The notes under the pieces: model-generated
What the model saw: the letters and a program-made list of their open reading frames with translations, nothing else
The model's database searches: none
Told to the model about the DNA's origin: nothing
In this document: in pieces, positions 1-4,856 of the stretch
Layout of the letters: each line of letters starts with the position of its first letter
Position numbering within the stretch: position 1 is the first letter of the stretch
Position numbers and translations under genes: made by a program
Source: Vulcanimicrobiota bacterium
GTDB lineage: Bacteria; Vulcanimicrobiota; Vulcanimicrobiia; Vulcanimicrobiales; Vulcanimicrobiaceae
Direction: 5' to 3'
DNA length: 5,544 bases
NCBI GenBank assembly: GCA_003133185.1
Contig: PKWF01000201.1
Coordinates: forward strand, 1-5,544

Positions 1-1
1 C

Positions 2-457
2 GGCGGAGGCTTTCATGGCGGCGGAGGCTTTCATGGCGGCGGCGTCTCCGCTTTCCACCGCGGCGGTGTTGGGGCCCGCGGCTTCTTTGGCGGTTACGGC
101 TACGGTTACAACTGCGGCTTCGGTTTCGACTGCGGGGTTTACGATTATGGCTATGGCTATGGCGGCGGTGCGGGAAATGCCGTCAGCAGCGACGACGGTT
201 TTAGCGGCGGCTATGTCCCCGATCCCGTCGGCGCAGAAATTCCGCCCGTGATCTTTCCCACTAACTGCTGGGTCCGCCGCGCCGCTTACGATCCATCCGG
301 CGCTTATGTGGGGCAAGTCCTAATCGACCTCTGCCGCCCCTCGGATAGCGTAACCATGACCGGTTTGAAAGCTGGGACTAAAACGCCCAATTCTGGGACA
401 GGGACCGGCCAGCTTCCTCCCCCTTACCGGTCAGGCGCGCCCCAATCACCCCCATAA
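2..457 (+). CDS. Gly/Tyr-rich protein with CWVRR tail motif, 5' partial
   Basis: This frame is open from the first base of the window and ends at TAA, giving 151 residues of a protein whose start lies outside. The first ~60 codons are Gly-rich with Phe, His and Tyr, beginning with tandem Gly-Gly-Gly-Phe-His units. After an acidic Ser/Gly linker comes a compact domain with NCWVRRAAYDPSGAYVG (Cys at codon 89) and IDLC (Cys at codon 111). From memory, CWVRR...YDP.G.Y.G......LC tails are common in exported small proteins of Hyphomicrobiales; the two cysteines could form a disulfide. The function is unknown. The Gly-rich part suggests a secreted or surface protein, but the signal peptide would be outside the window. 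Another + frame over the same bases gives an Ala-rich product, a shadow of the Gly codons. Confidence 0.72.
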   Translation, partial: GGGFHGGGGFHGGGVSAFHRGGVGARGFFGGYGYGYNCGFGFDCGVYDYGYGYGGGAGNAVSSDDGFSGGYVPDPVGAEIPPVIFPTNCWVRRAAYDPSGAYVGQVLIDLCRPSDSVTMTGLKAGTKTPNSGTGTGQLPPPYRSGAPQSPP

Positions 458-486
458 GGCTAACGATCTCCGGGCAGCATGGGCGC

Positions 487-521
487 AAAAAGGCCCCGTC
501 CGAGCAGGGCCCGAACGGGGC
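487..521 (-). terminator. Rho-independent terminator, minus strand
   Basis: On the minus strand a perfect 7-bp stem (GCCCCGT pairing with ACGGGGC, 15-nt loop containing a further GGGCCC palindrome) is followed by a C and then TTTTT. That is a classic intrinsic terminator. It points left, so it ends transcription arriving from the minus-strand genes at 865 and above. On the + strand the hairpin has no U-tract, so it does not obviously terminate the Gly-rich gene ending at 457. Confidence 0.7.
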
Positions 522-864
522 AAGGAAGAGCGCGCCTGTGCTGGGGGGCAACGAAAAAGCGCGCCAAACCTGCGTAACGCAAGAATTGTTCCCAACGAGG
601 AGGGCGCGCGAAGGCCCTTGTCCTCGCCTCGATCGCGCCGCCCCCGCCAATCTCGTCGTCGCGACGACGGTTAGCCAAGTGTCCGGTTGCCTCGGACGAC
701 GCGCAAGTGGGCTAGCGCCTGCGGCCGGCGGGCGCCGCATGATCACAACGCCGTCGCGTTCGAGGCGGACGATGAGGCGTTCCGCGACGATCGACGCCAT
801 CAACTCGGCCGGCTGCGTTTTCGCTGGACGGCCGTCGCTCGTCAGGGCGAAGGCGCCGCCAGCT
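522..864. other. Gap without an intact gene
   Basis: Apart from the coding-like segment at 714-845, this stretch shows no convincing gene. Several open frames on both strands exist only because stop codons are rare at this GC content; none has a ribosome binding site and their products are Arg/Ala/Pro-rich without recognisable motifs. No promoter or tRNA was seen. Confidence 0.4.
714..845 (-). pseudogene. Coding-like remnant, small unknown protein
   Basis: Reading the minus strand from 845 gives LTSDGRPAKTQPAELMASIV and then AERLIVRLERDGVVIMRRPP, which looks like real protein: amphipathic helix spacing, balanced charge and mostly G or C at third positions. It lies just 3' of the winged-helix gene and upstream of the terminator at 487-521. 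There is no ATG, GTG or TTG in frame ahead of the LTSDG segment (only CTG at 845), the frame runs back antisense-like through the winged-helix gene, and past ~714 the coding quality is lost while the frame stays open through the terminator. I read it as a small gene that has lost its start and end. An internal ATG at 800 could express a shorter piece. No function recognised. Confidence 0.3.
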
Positions 865-1407
865 TCAAACCTTCCCGAAGGTTTCGTCGAAGGCGTAGCC
901 GGCGCCGCGAACGGTGCGGATCGGATCGCGTTCCCTGCCGCGCGAGAGCGCCTTGCGCAGCCGCCCGACGTGGACGTCGACGGTGCGCTCGTCGCCGTCA
1001 TAGTCGCGCGGCCAGACGCAATCGAGGAGGTGCGCGCGAGAGAAGACCTGGCCAGGATGGCGTGCGAGGATCTCGAGCAGACCAAACTCGCGCGGCTTCA
1101 GGTCCAGCTCGCGGCCGCCGGAGCGCACGGTCCGATGCATCACATCGACGACCAGGTCACCGACGACGATGGGTTGCGGCGGAACTGCCAACGGGCTAAC
1201 TTCCGGCGAGAGGCTGATGCTGTAGCCGGCACGCTCAAACATGAGGGCCGCCTGCCTGACGCAGTCGAATCGCAGCGGATTATCGCCACGGTAGTTGGCA
1301 TCGGCGATCGCGCGGATTTCATCGTCGCGTAGCGACCGCGTCGTCAGCCGGTTGCGCGAGCGCGGCTCCGTGTCGTCGCTTGTGAGGTCTTGGAATGTCG
1401 TAATCAT
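865..1407 (-). CDS. OmpR/PhoB-type winged-helix protein lacking a receiver domain
   Basis: A 180-residue protein. Residues ~80-173 form an OmpR/PhoB C-terminal DNA-binding domain: the strand-rich entry VVGDLVVDVMHRTV, LDLKPREFGLLEILARHPGQ, SRAHLLDCVW, the recognition-helix region DERTVDVHVGRLRKAL and the wing IRTVRGAGYAFDE. The first ~79 residues are not a receiver: they are too short and show none of the acidic pocket or phospho-Asp motifs. The start is ATG at 1407 because GGAG lies 8 nt upstream; the frame stays open further upstream but would run through a terminator hairpin. The role is most likely a DNA-binding regulator not controlled by classical phosphotransfer; target unknown. It may be cotranscribed by read-through from the 146-aa gene upstream. 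Confidence 0.85.
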   Translation of the reverse strand: MITTFQDLTSDDTEPRSRNRLTTRSLRDDEIRAIADANYRGDNPLRFDCVRQAALMFERAGYSISLSPEVSPLAVPPQPIVVGDLVVDVMHRTVRSGGRELDLKPREFGLLEILARHPGQVFSRAHLLDCVWPRDYDGDERTVDVHVGRLRKALSRGRERDPIRTVRGAGYAFDETFGKV

Positions 1408-1427
1408 TGAGACATCTCCGACGGTAT

Positions 1428-1461
1428 AGAAAGGGAAGAGCCCGCCGGTGTGGCGAGCTCT
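1428..1461 (-). terminator. Terminator or attenuator between two minus-strand genes
   Basis: On the minus strand GAGCTCGCC pairs with GGCGGGCTC around a 5-nt ACACC loop (nine pairs including one G-U, plus one flanking A-T pair), followed by TTCCCTTTCT. It lies 29 nt past the stop of the 146-aa gene and ends about 20 nt before the winged-helix start codon. It therefore either ends the 146-aa transcript or acts as a partial terminator controlling read-through into the regulator. I see no good promoter between the hairpin and the regulator start. Confidence 0.6.
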
Positions 1462-1489
1462 CGCGAACGTTTGTTGTGCTGAGCCGGTG

Positions 1490-1930
1490 TTATGCGGCGT
1501 TCCGGCGACGTCGCCGGCGCGCTTGCTCGCGCGCTTCGAACTCGGACGAGTCGAAGGTTGCGGGCTCATCGTTGGGCTGCTCGACATCGTCGAGCGGATG
1601 GACGCCGAGAACGCGGCGCACGGCGTAGCCGGCAGCGAGAAGCTTGGAAGCCTCGCTGCGGTCGAGGTCGTCGATCGGAAGCGGCTTCTCCGCCGGATCG
1701 AAGCCCCACGCGAGGGCTCCTGTGCCGTCGGCCACCATAGCCTGCAATGCGTCGCGCATCCCGATTGTTGGGCGAGTCACCCGGTATAGCTCACCTGCGG
1801 CATTCGCGTGATCGCTCGCGTCGTGGAAGATCCACTCACGAGTCACGGGATTCCATTCACCGCCGTTAGCTTTCATGGCCGCGCGGCAATAGACAGTCCG
1901 TTCGTCTTTGATCGTATAAAGTTGAGACAT
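1490..1930 (-). CDS. Hypothetical protein, 146 aa, basic C-terminus
   Basis: The start is ATG at 1930, chosen for a strong AAAGGAG 8 nt upstream; the open frame extends further but only through an inverted repeat. Residues ~5-37 (YTIKDERTVYCRAAMKANGG then EWNPVTREWIFHDA) resemble the small module with G..W.p....W.f seen in DUF5710-type proteins of plasmids and phages; this is similarity from memory, not a search. The middle has GMRDALQAMVADGTGALAWG and an acidic-helical part, and the protein ends in Glu/Arg-rich residues with six consecutive arginines at 138-143. No signal peptide, no membrane segment, no catalytic motif I can name. The basic tail could bind nucleic acid. Its leader contains one arm of the 190-bp inverted repeat, which can pair with its ribosome binding site. 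Such genes are typical of plasmid accessory blocks. Confidence 0.75.
   Translation of the reverse strand: MSQLYTIKDERTVYCRAAMKANGGEWNPVTREWIFHDASDHANAAGELYRVTRPTIGMRDALQAMVADGTGALAWGFDPAEKPLPIDDLDRSEASKLLAAGYAVRRVLGVHPLDDVEQPNDEPATFDSSEFEAREQARRRRRRNAA
1890..1920 (+). promoter_or_regulatory. Weak candidate + strand promoter ahead of the 190-bp element
   Basis: TAGACA (1890-1895) and TATAAA (1915-1920) stand out in GC-rich sequence. The 19-bp spacer is longer than ideal. A start near 1927 would place the transcript's 5' end about 13 nt before the left arm of the inverted repeat. The site lies within the first codons of the 146-aa gene, in antisense, so the resemblance may be chance. Confidence 0.22.
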
Positions 1931-1939
1931 CGTCGATTC

Positions 1940-2129
1940 TCCTTTCGCGCTCGAGGCGCTCGCCGTTGATGGATCCGGCACAGCCGCGACCGGCGAGGCG
2001 CGCAAGGACGAAGCGAAGCGGAGAGGCGTGGACCGGAGCGCAGCGAGGACCGGAAGCCGGCCCTTGCGCGCCTCGACGGGCGTGGCTAGGATCTCTCAAA
2101 CAACGGCGAGCGCCTCGGGCGCGAAAGGA
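1940..2129. repeat. 190-bp symmetric inverted repeat, candidate structured RNA
   Basis: Outer arms 1940-1968 and 2101-2129 are complementary at 28 of 29 positions. An inner helix 1982-2007 with 2062-2087 pairs at 24 of 26. Both share the same centre (paired coordinates sum to 4069), so the whole is one rod with 68-nt arms and a 54-nt apex (2008-2061). Between the two helices, 1972-1976 can also pair with 2089-2093. The single deviation in the outer helix, and one substitution at 1986/2083 inside, are G-U pairs if the RNA is the + strand but A-C mismatches on the minus strand, which favours a + strand RNA. If read on the minus strand, the 5' arm (TCCTTT) covers the AAAGGA ribosome binding site of the 146-aa gene. 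A miniature mobile element is another option, but no target-site duplication is visible at its ends. Confidence 0.7.
2030..2054. repeat. Direct repeats in the apex of the 190-bp element
   Basis: GGACCGGA occurs at 2030-2037 and again at 2047-2054, 17 nt apart, preceded by purine-rich CGAAGCGAAGCGGAG. A small CCGG-AAG-CCGG hairpin (2050-2060) can form at the right side. Repeated motifs in an unpaired apex would suit protein binding or loop-loop contacts; this is inference. Confidence 0.5.
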
Positions 2130-2370
2130 ACGCCCACCTACGGCATCACCGTCGCCGGCTTCCAGGCGTGCGGCCACAGCGAGACCAAAGCGCACTTGCT
2201 CCCAGGCGGGATAGCGGATACCGCGCGCGATTCTGACGCCTCCCTCTGGCGACGCGACGGTCAGCGCGAATACAAGAAGTGCCCTGGTCGCGCAGTATTG
2301 TGGGCGTAGAGGAAGGGCCCGGAACGGCGCCCCTACCCTCGATAAACGATCCGTGGCGAAGTCGAAGACT
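2130..2370. other. Intergenic stretch, no recognised gene
   Basis: This lies between the 190-bp element and the exporter stop codon. A + strand frame ending at 2309 has high GC at third positions, and a minus frame lies over it in codon register, but neither has a ribosome binding site or a motif I recognise and the + frame would have to start inside the inverted repeat. A 6-bp hairpin (GAAGTC-TTC-GACTTC, 2358-2372) spans the exporter stop codon with no U-tract. No clear promoter for the 146-aa gene was found here. It could hold a gene remnant. Confidence 0.4.
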
Positions 2371-3111
2371 TCAACCGCGAAACCATAGCCCCAGCGCACC
2401 AACGTATAAAATCATGCAGAGCGCCACACGCAGCGCACGTTGCGGCAGTTTGTGCGCGAGAGCAACTCCGAAGCCGACGCTAAAAGCGGCTCCGATACCC
2501 AGTATCAGGCCCGCGCGCCAATCTGCAAAACCTGCAAGTGTGTAAGTCGGAATCGCGATCGCTATTGCGGGCAGCACGACAGCGAGCCCCATACCTTGAG
2601 CCTCCGTTTGAGATAGCCCGAAGAGCAACGCGAACAACGGGATCGTAAAGGTCGCGCCCCCAACTCCGAACAGCCCGGAGCAGAATCCTCCGCTCGCTCC
2701 GATCGCCGATGCAGAGGGCCATTGAAGGCGGCGGCTCAAAACTTGTCGCCAAAATGCGCTGAAGATCGTGAACGTTGCCAAAGCCGCGAGGAAAATCGCG
2801 AAACCTTTCCGCATGGGCTGTTCGGCGAGGTGAACGGCAAGGTGCGCGCCGACGAAGGTAGCGATCGCGGAACCGCCTGCGGTCGCAGCCATCAAACGGC
2901 CGTTTAGGCGGCTTCGACGGGCGTACTGCCAAAGGGCGATGACGCCGACCGGAAGCTGCATCACCAGACTGGTCCCCTGCGCCAGTTGTTGACTGAAACC
3001 GAGAAAGCCGAGGATCGGCACGGCGATAACGCCGCCGGTTATCCCGAATGTACCCGCGACGTAGCCAAGCGCGAGGCCCAATAGTAGATCAAGCGCCAGA
3101 CTGCCTTGCAT
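2371..3111 (-). CDS. TauE/SafE-family membrane exporter
   Basis: A 246-residue, strongly hydrophobic protein with about eight membrane segments, the usual size for the TauE/SafE (DUF81) family. The two family half-repeats are both visible: GYVAGTFGITGGVIAVPIL (residues 17-35) and GASGGFCSGLFGVGGATFT (residues 138-156), each with the Gly-rich hinge followed by a hydrophobic, proline-containing stretch. The family moves sulfite, sulfoacetate, taurine-linked or other organic anions across the inner membrane; the substrate here cannot be read from sequence. Start ATG 3111: an in-frame TAG is two codons upstream, so this is the most upstream choice, though the ribosome binding site is weak. It is divergent from the MarR gene, with a candidate operator in the shared gap, so MarR control is likely. 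No good minus-strand promoter was recognised. Confidence 0.9.
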   Translation of the reverse strand: MQGSLALDLLLGLALGYVAGTFGITGGVIAVPILGFLGFSQQLAQGTSLVMQLPVGVIALWQYARRSRLNGRLMAATAGGSAIATFVGAHLAVHLAEQPMRKGFAIFLAALATFTIFSAFWRQVLSRRLQWPSASAIGASGGFCSGLFGVGGATFTIPLFALLFGLSQTEAQGMGLAVVLPAIAIAIPTYTLAGFADWRAGLILGIGAAFSVGFGVALAHKLPQRALRVALCMILYVGALGLWFRG

Positions 3112-3150
3112 CCGCTAAGAACTTCGCGACGGCAGCATGGAAGCTTTTGA

Positions 3151-3179
3151 TTGACGAGCCGTCGAGATAGTTGTATAGT
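3151..3179 (+). promoter_or_regulatory. Sigma70-like promoter of the MarR gene
   Basis: TTGACG (3151-3156), a 17-bp spacer, then TATAGT (3174-3179): an almost ideal housekeeping promoter pointing right. Transcription would start near 3186-3187, essentially at the TTG taken as the MarR start. The TTG at 3151, a possible longer start for MarR, is the -35 box and so is unlikely to be the real start. Confidence 0.65.
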
Positions 3180-3184
3180 GCAAC
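3170..3184. promoter_or_regulatory. Candidate MarR operator
   Basis: GTTGTATAGTGCAAC is a 15-bp imperfect dyad (GTTG/CAAC ends and one inner A-T pair matched) lying over the -10 box of the MarR promoter and in the gap shared with the exporter gene. Dyads of this GTTG..A...CAAC form are typical MarR-family sites, and occupancy would block the MarR promoter. Effect on the exporter is inferred from position. Confidence 0.55.
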
Positions 3185-3186
3185 GG

Positions 3187-3633
3187 TTGAGTCGTCGAAC
3201 TACCGGGACGTCACCCGTCACCTTCGAGCAGCAGATCGTGGGACTGATCCGTGCGCTTGGATTGCACCGGCCGGACCAGACGCCTTGCGGTGCGCCGATT
3301 TCAGTTGGAGAGGCTCAGGCACTTTTCGAGCTCGCCTACGACCCTGGCATCTCTCAAAGTGAGCTCGCCGCCCGTCTGCACTTAGAGAAGAGCACCGTCA
3401 GCCGACTAGCTAAGATGCTCGAACAGCGCGGCTGGCTCGACCGCCTAAGGGATAAGGACGATTCTCGATTGTTGAGCCTCCGGCTGACAGGGGCTGGATC
3501 AAAGGCGGTGCAGCGTCTTTCCGCTTCGCGGCGGATGCGATTCGCTAAGGTCTTTGAGGCAATACCCGTGCACAAGCGCGAGGCCCTCTTGGATTCACTC
3601 TCCCTTCTATCCGAGGTACTTAATGAAGCGTAG
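3187..3633 (+). CDS. MarR-family transcriptional regulator
   Basis: 148 residues from TTG at 3187. A helical N-terminal dimerisation part (FEQQIVGLIRALGLHRPDQT) leads to the winged helix: ISQSELAARLHLEKSTVSRL with AKMLEQRGWL (about residues 55-84) as helix-turn-helix and recognition helix, then the wing RLRDKDDSRLLSLRLTGAG (86-104) and a C-terminal dimerisation helix. Length and order match the family. One Cys (residue 34, in QTPCG) could be a sensor, as in some MarR proteins, but this is speculation. The start is uncertain: TTG 3187 lies about at the transcription start, so the message may be leaderless; GTG 3238 would cut into the first helix. It probably represses itself and the neighbouring genes. 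Its end overlaps the next gene, which suggests coupled translation. Confidence 0.87.
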   Translation: MSRRTTGTSPVTFEQQIVGLIRALGLHRPDQTPCGAPISVGEAQALFELAYDPGISQSELAARLHLEKSTVSRLAKMLEQRGWLDRLRDKDDSRLLSLRLTGAGSKAVQRLSASRRMRFAKVFEAIPVHKREALLDSLSLLSEVLNEA

Positions 3634-4114
3634 TATATATACGTCCATCTTGGCGTTGGGGCTCGTCGCTTTCCCATTTGCGGTTCGAGCGGACGATGCA
3701 CAGCAAAATATGGTCATGGAACACGGCAGCCAGGTTATGCCGTTCGACGAGAGTCAAGCGATGCACATGTTCTTGCCAAGCGCAACCGGAGGTGTCGTTG
3801 AAATCGTAGTTCACGACATGAATCCAACGCAGATCGCGCTCGTTCGGGCGCATTTGCTGCAGGAAGCAGCGAAGTTTGCGCGCGGTGACTACTCTGACCC
3901 CGCGTATATCCACGGAAAGACTATGCCCGGCCTGGTTCAGCTCGCGTCGGGCTCTTCGCGTATGTCAGTACATTACTTCGAAACGCCGAGCGGAGCAGCG
4001 ATTACTCTCGTCAGCACCGATCAACCTTTGATCACAGCCATTCACGAATGGCTAGCAGCGCAGGAGCGTGACCACAAGTCAGGTCAGATGAATCACTGCG
4101 ATATGCAGATGTAG
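3623..4114 (+). CDS. Secreted Met/His-rich protein of unknown function
   Basis: 163 residues from ATG 3623, with GAGG six nt upstream, inside the last codons of the MarR gene (11-nt overlap). Residues 1-23 are a signal peptide (KR, hydrophobic core, AVRA before DD), so the product is exported. The mature part begins MVMEHGSQVMPFDESQAMHM, rich in Met and His, and ends HKSGQMNHCDMQM. The core has IALVRAHLLQEAAKFARGDY, SDPAYIHGKTMPGL, and a strand pair around SVHYFE and AAITLV. From memory, relatives with F..G.fsDPa.IHG..MPGL are often labelled aspartate carbamoyltransferase in databases; it shows no transcarbamylase fold motifs and that name should not be trusted. The Met/His/Cys ends suggest copper or other soft-metal binding, which is inference. 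Confidence 0.82.
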   Translation: MKRSIYTSILALGLVAFPFAVRADDAQQNMVMEHGSQVMPFDESQAMHMFLPSATGGVVEIVVHDMNPTQIALVRAHLLQEAAKFARGDYSDPAYIHGKTMPGLVQLASGSSRMSVHYFETPSGAAITLVSTDQPLITAIHEWLAAQERDHKSGQMNHCDMQM

Positions 4115-4187
4115 CACGCTCCGGGATTTGAAAAGCGACGGGTGGCGGTCCCTTGAAAGTGGGGGGCACGTGTGTCACGCTTAACGA
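4115..4187. repeat. Convergent gap with TTGAAAG repeats
   Basis: The gap between the secreted-protein gene and the RHH gene has TTGAAAAG (4128-4135) and TTGAAAG (4153-4159), 25 nt apart, each flanked by CGG on the left and GGG on the right, then a G-run and CACGTG (4168-4173). Such spaced repeats recall ends of IS21-type elements, but no transposase is present and the match is only by eye. No intrinsic terminator is clear for either gene. Confidence 0.25.
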
Positions 4188-4409
4188 TCATTCCCGCGGT
4201 GCTTCAGGTGCAGCGAAATGCTTGGCGACGTACTCGTCGGCGAGCTGCCCAAGGGATTTCTTCTCGCGGCGCGCGTGTTCACGCAGGACCGCGAGTTTGG
4301 ACGGTTCTATGGTCGTCGTAATGCGGACACGCTTCGGGCGTCCCGACTTTGGGCGCCCGGCGGACGGCCGGCGCTTCTCTGCGCCTACCGCCTCGTCGTC
4401 AGGACACAC
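4188..4409 (-). CDS. Small ribbon-helix-helix protein (CopG-like)
   Basis: 73 residues if started at GTG 4409, which has GAAGG seven nt upstream and overlaps the end of the preceding gene by 11 nt; a TTG at 4436 would add nine residues but has no ribosome binding site. A basic N-terminal part with two GRPK/GRPKR motifs precedes RVRITTTIEPSKLAVLREHA and RREKKSLGQLADEYVAKHF (about residues 27-65): one beta strand followed by two helices, the ribbon-helix-helix arrangement. RHH proteins bind DNA as dimers through the strand pair; the GRP segments may add minor-groove contacts. It is probably a repressor, antitoxin-type or partition-type regulator; no toxin gene is adjacent. Likely in an operon with the two genes upstream. 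Confidence 0.72.
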   Translation of the reverse strand: MCPDDEAVGAEKRRPSAGRPKSGRPKRVRITTTIEPSKLAVLREHARREKKSLGQLADEYVAKHFAAPEAPRE

Positions 4410-4809
4410 GCGAAAGCCTTCGGGCGCAATCGTCAAAGACGTCGGCGAGCGTGACGCGGTGTTTTACAAGAATATCCCGCGTTTCTTGAGCGATCATCGT
4501 TTGCACGTGAACCCGCGCCTCTGAGCCGATCGTCGGCCGGCCGACACGCGCCGCGGGTTGCTGATAAATTCGTGTAGCGCCTGGATTACGCTGTACGGGC
4601 GTTGACAAGCGGCGGCGACGACGCCCGTGCGATCCAGCCAGGCGAGGATTGATCTCGCGGCGCATGAGTTCGGCGATCGACGGCTCGCGCTCAACAACGT
4701 CGAAGTCAACATCATCCGGTACCGCTGGAAGGCTGACGATGATCCGGCCCTTGCGGTCAACTTGAACGCCGCGGTCGCGCAGCCAGTTGAGCTCGTCGTC
4801 GTAGGACAT
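4399..4809 (-). CDS. Hypothetical protein with RHH-like C-terminus
   Basis: 136 residues from ATG 4809, with GAGGGGA about 9 nt upstream. The N-terminal half (DDELNWLRDRGVQVDRKGRI, SLPAVPDDVDFDVVERE, SIAELMRREI) is acidic and mixed, then comes a linker with five arginines (residues 63-67). The C-terminal part, GRPTIGSEARVHVQTMIAQE and TRDILVKHRVTLADVFDDCA, has the strand-helix-helix pattern of a ribbon-helix-helix domain introduced by GRP, the same layout as in the next gene. I do not recognise the family of the N-terminal half. Two overlapping genes for RHH-like proteins suggest a DNA-binding pair, perhaps from a duplication followed by divergence, or two partners of one complex; both are inference. 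Confidence 0.72.
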   Translation of the reverse strand: MSYDDELNWLRDRGVQVDRKGRIIVSLPAVPDDVDFDVVEREPSIAELMRREINPRLAGSHGRRRRRLSTPVQRNPGATRIYQQPAARVGRPTIGSEARVHVQTMIAQETRDILVKHRVTLADVFDDCARRLSRVS

Positions 4810-4829
4810 GCGAACTAATCCCCTCTACA

Positions 4830-4854
4830 GGCCAGGCTGGCCAGCAGTCCTGGC
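4830..4854 (-). promoter_or_regulatory. Alternative hairpins between operon genes
   Basis: Two mutually exclusive hairpins can form in the 47-nt gap: GGCCAG/CTGGCC around a single base (4830-4842) and GCCAGG/CCTGGC with a 12-nt loop (4831-4854). There is no U-tract, so this is not an intrinsic terminator. It could affect mRNA stability or translation of the next gene, whose ribosome binding site follows closely. Confidence 0.3.
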
Positions 4855-4856
4855 AT

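Noticed and set aside
378..1085. Long minus-strand open frame (235 codons)
   Set aside because: Most of it overlaps the winged-helix gene out of frame and it passes through the terminator at 487-521. Only the segment 714-845 looks protein-like and is reported separately.
538..1332. Long + strand open frame (264 codons)
   Set aside because: It runs antisense through the clear winged-helix gene, has no ribosome binding site, and its product is Arg/Ala-rich without motifs.
1940..2129. Inverted repeat as a plain intrinsic terminator
   Set aside because: It is far too long, has a 54-nt apex, and no U-tract follows either end.
2028..2309. + strand open frame with GC-rich third positions
   Set aside because: It would start inside the apex of the inverted repeat with no ribosome binding site, and no domain is recognised. 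It may be a remnant, but the evidence is too thin to call it a gene.
1866..2402. Minus-strand open frame of 178 codons between the 146-aa gene and the exporter
   Set aside because: It crosses the inverted repeat and both neighbouring genes, with no ribosome binding site and no motif.
3151..3186. Longer MarR start at TTG 3151
   Set aside because: That TTG is the -35 box of the promoter that drives the gene, so the codons between 3151 and the transcription start are not in the message.
3039..3221. Minus-strand open frame across the exporter start and MarR promoter
   Set aside because: It overlaps the exporter gene out of frame and has no ribosome binding site or motif.
4153..4524. + strand open frame opposite the RHH genes
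   Set aside because: It is an antisense shadow; the minus strand carries two overlapping genes with RHH patterns and ribosome binding sites.
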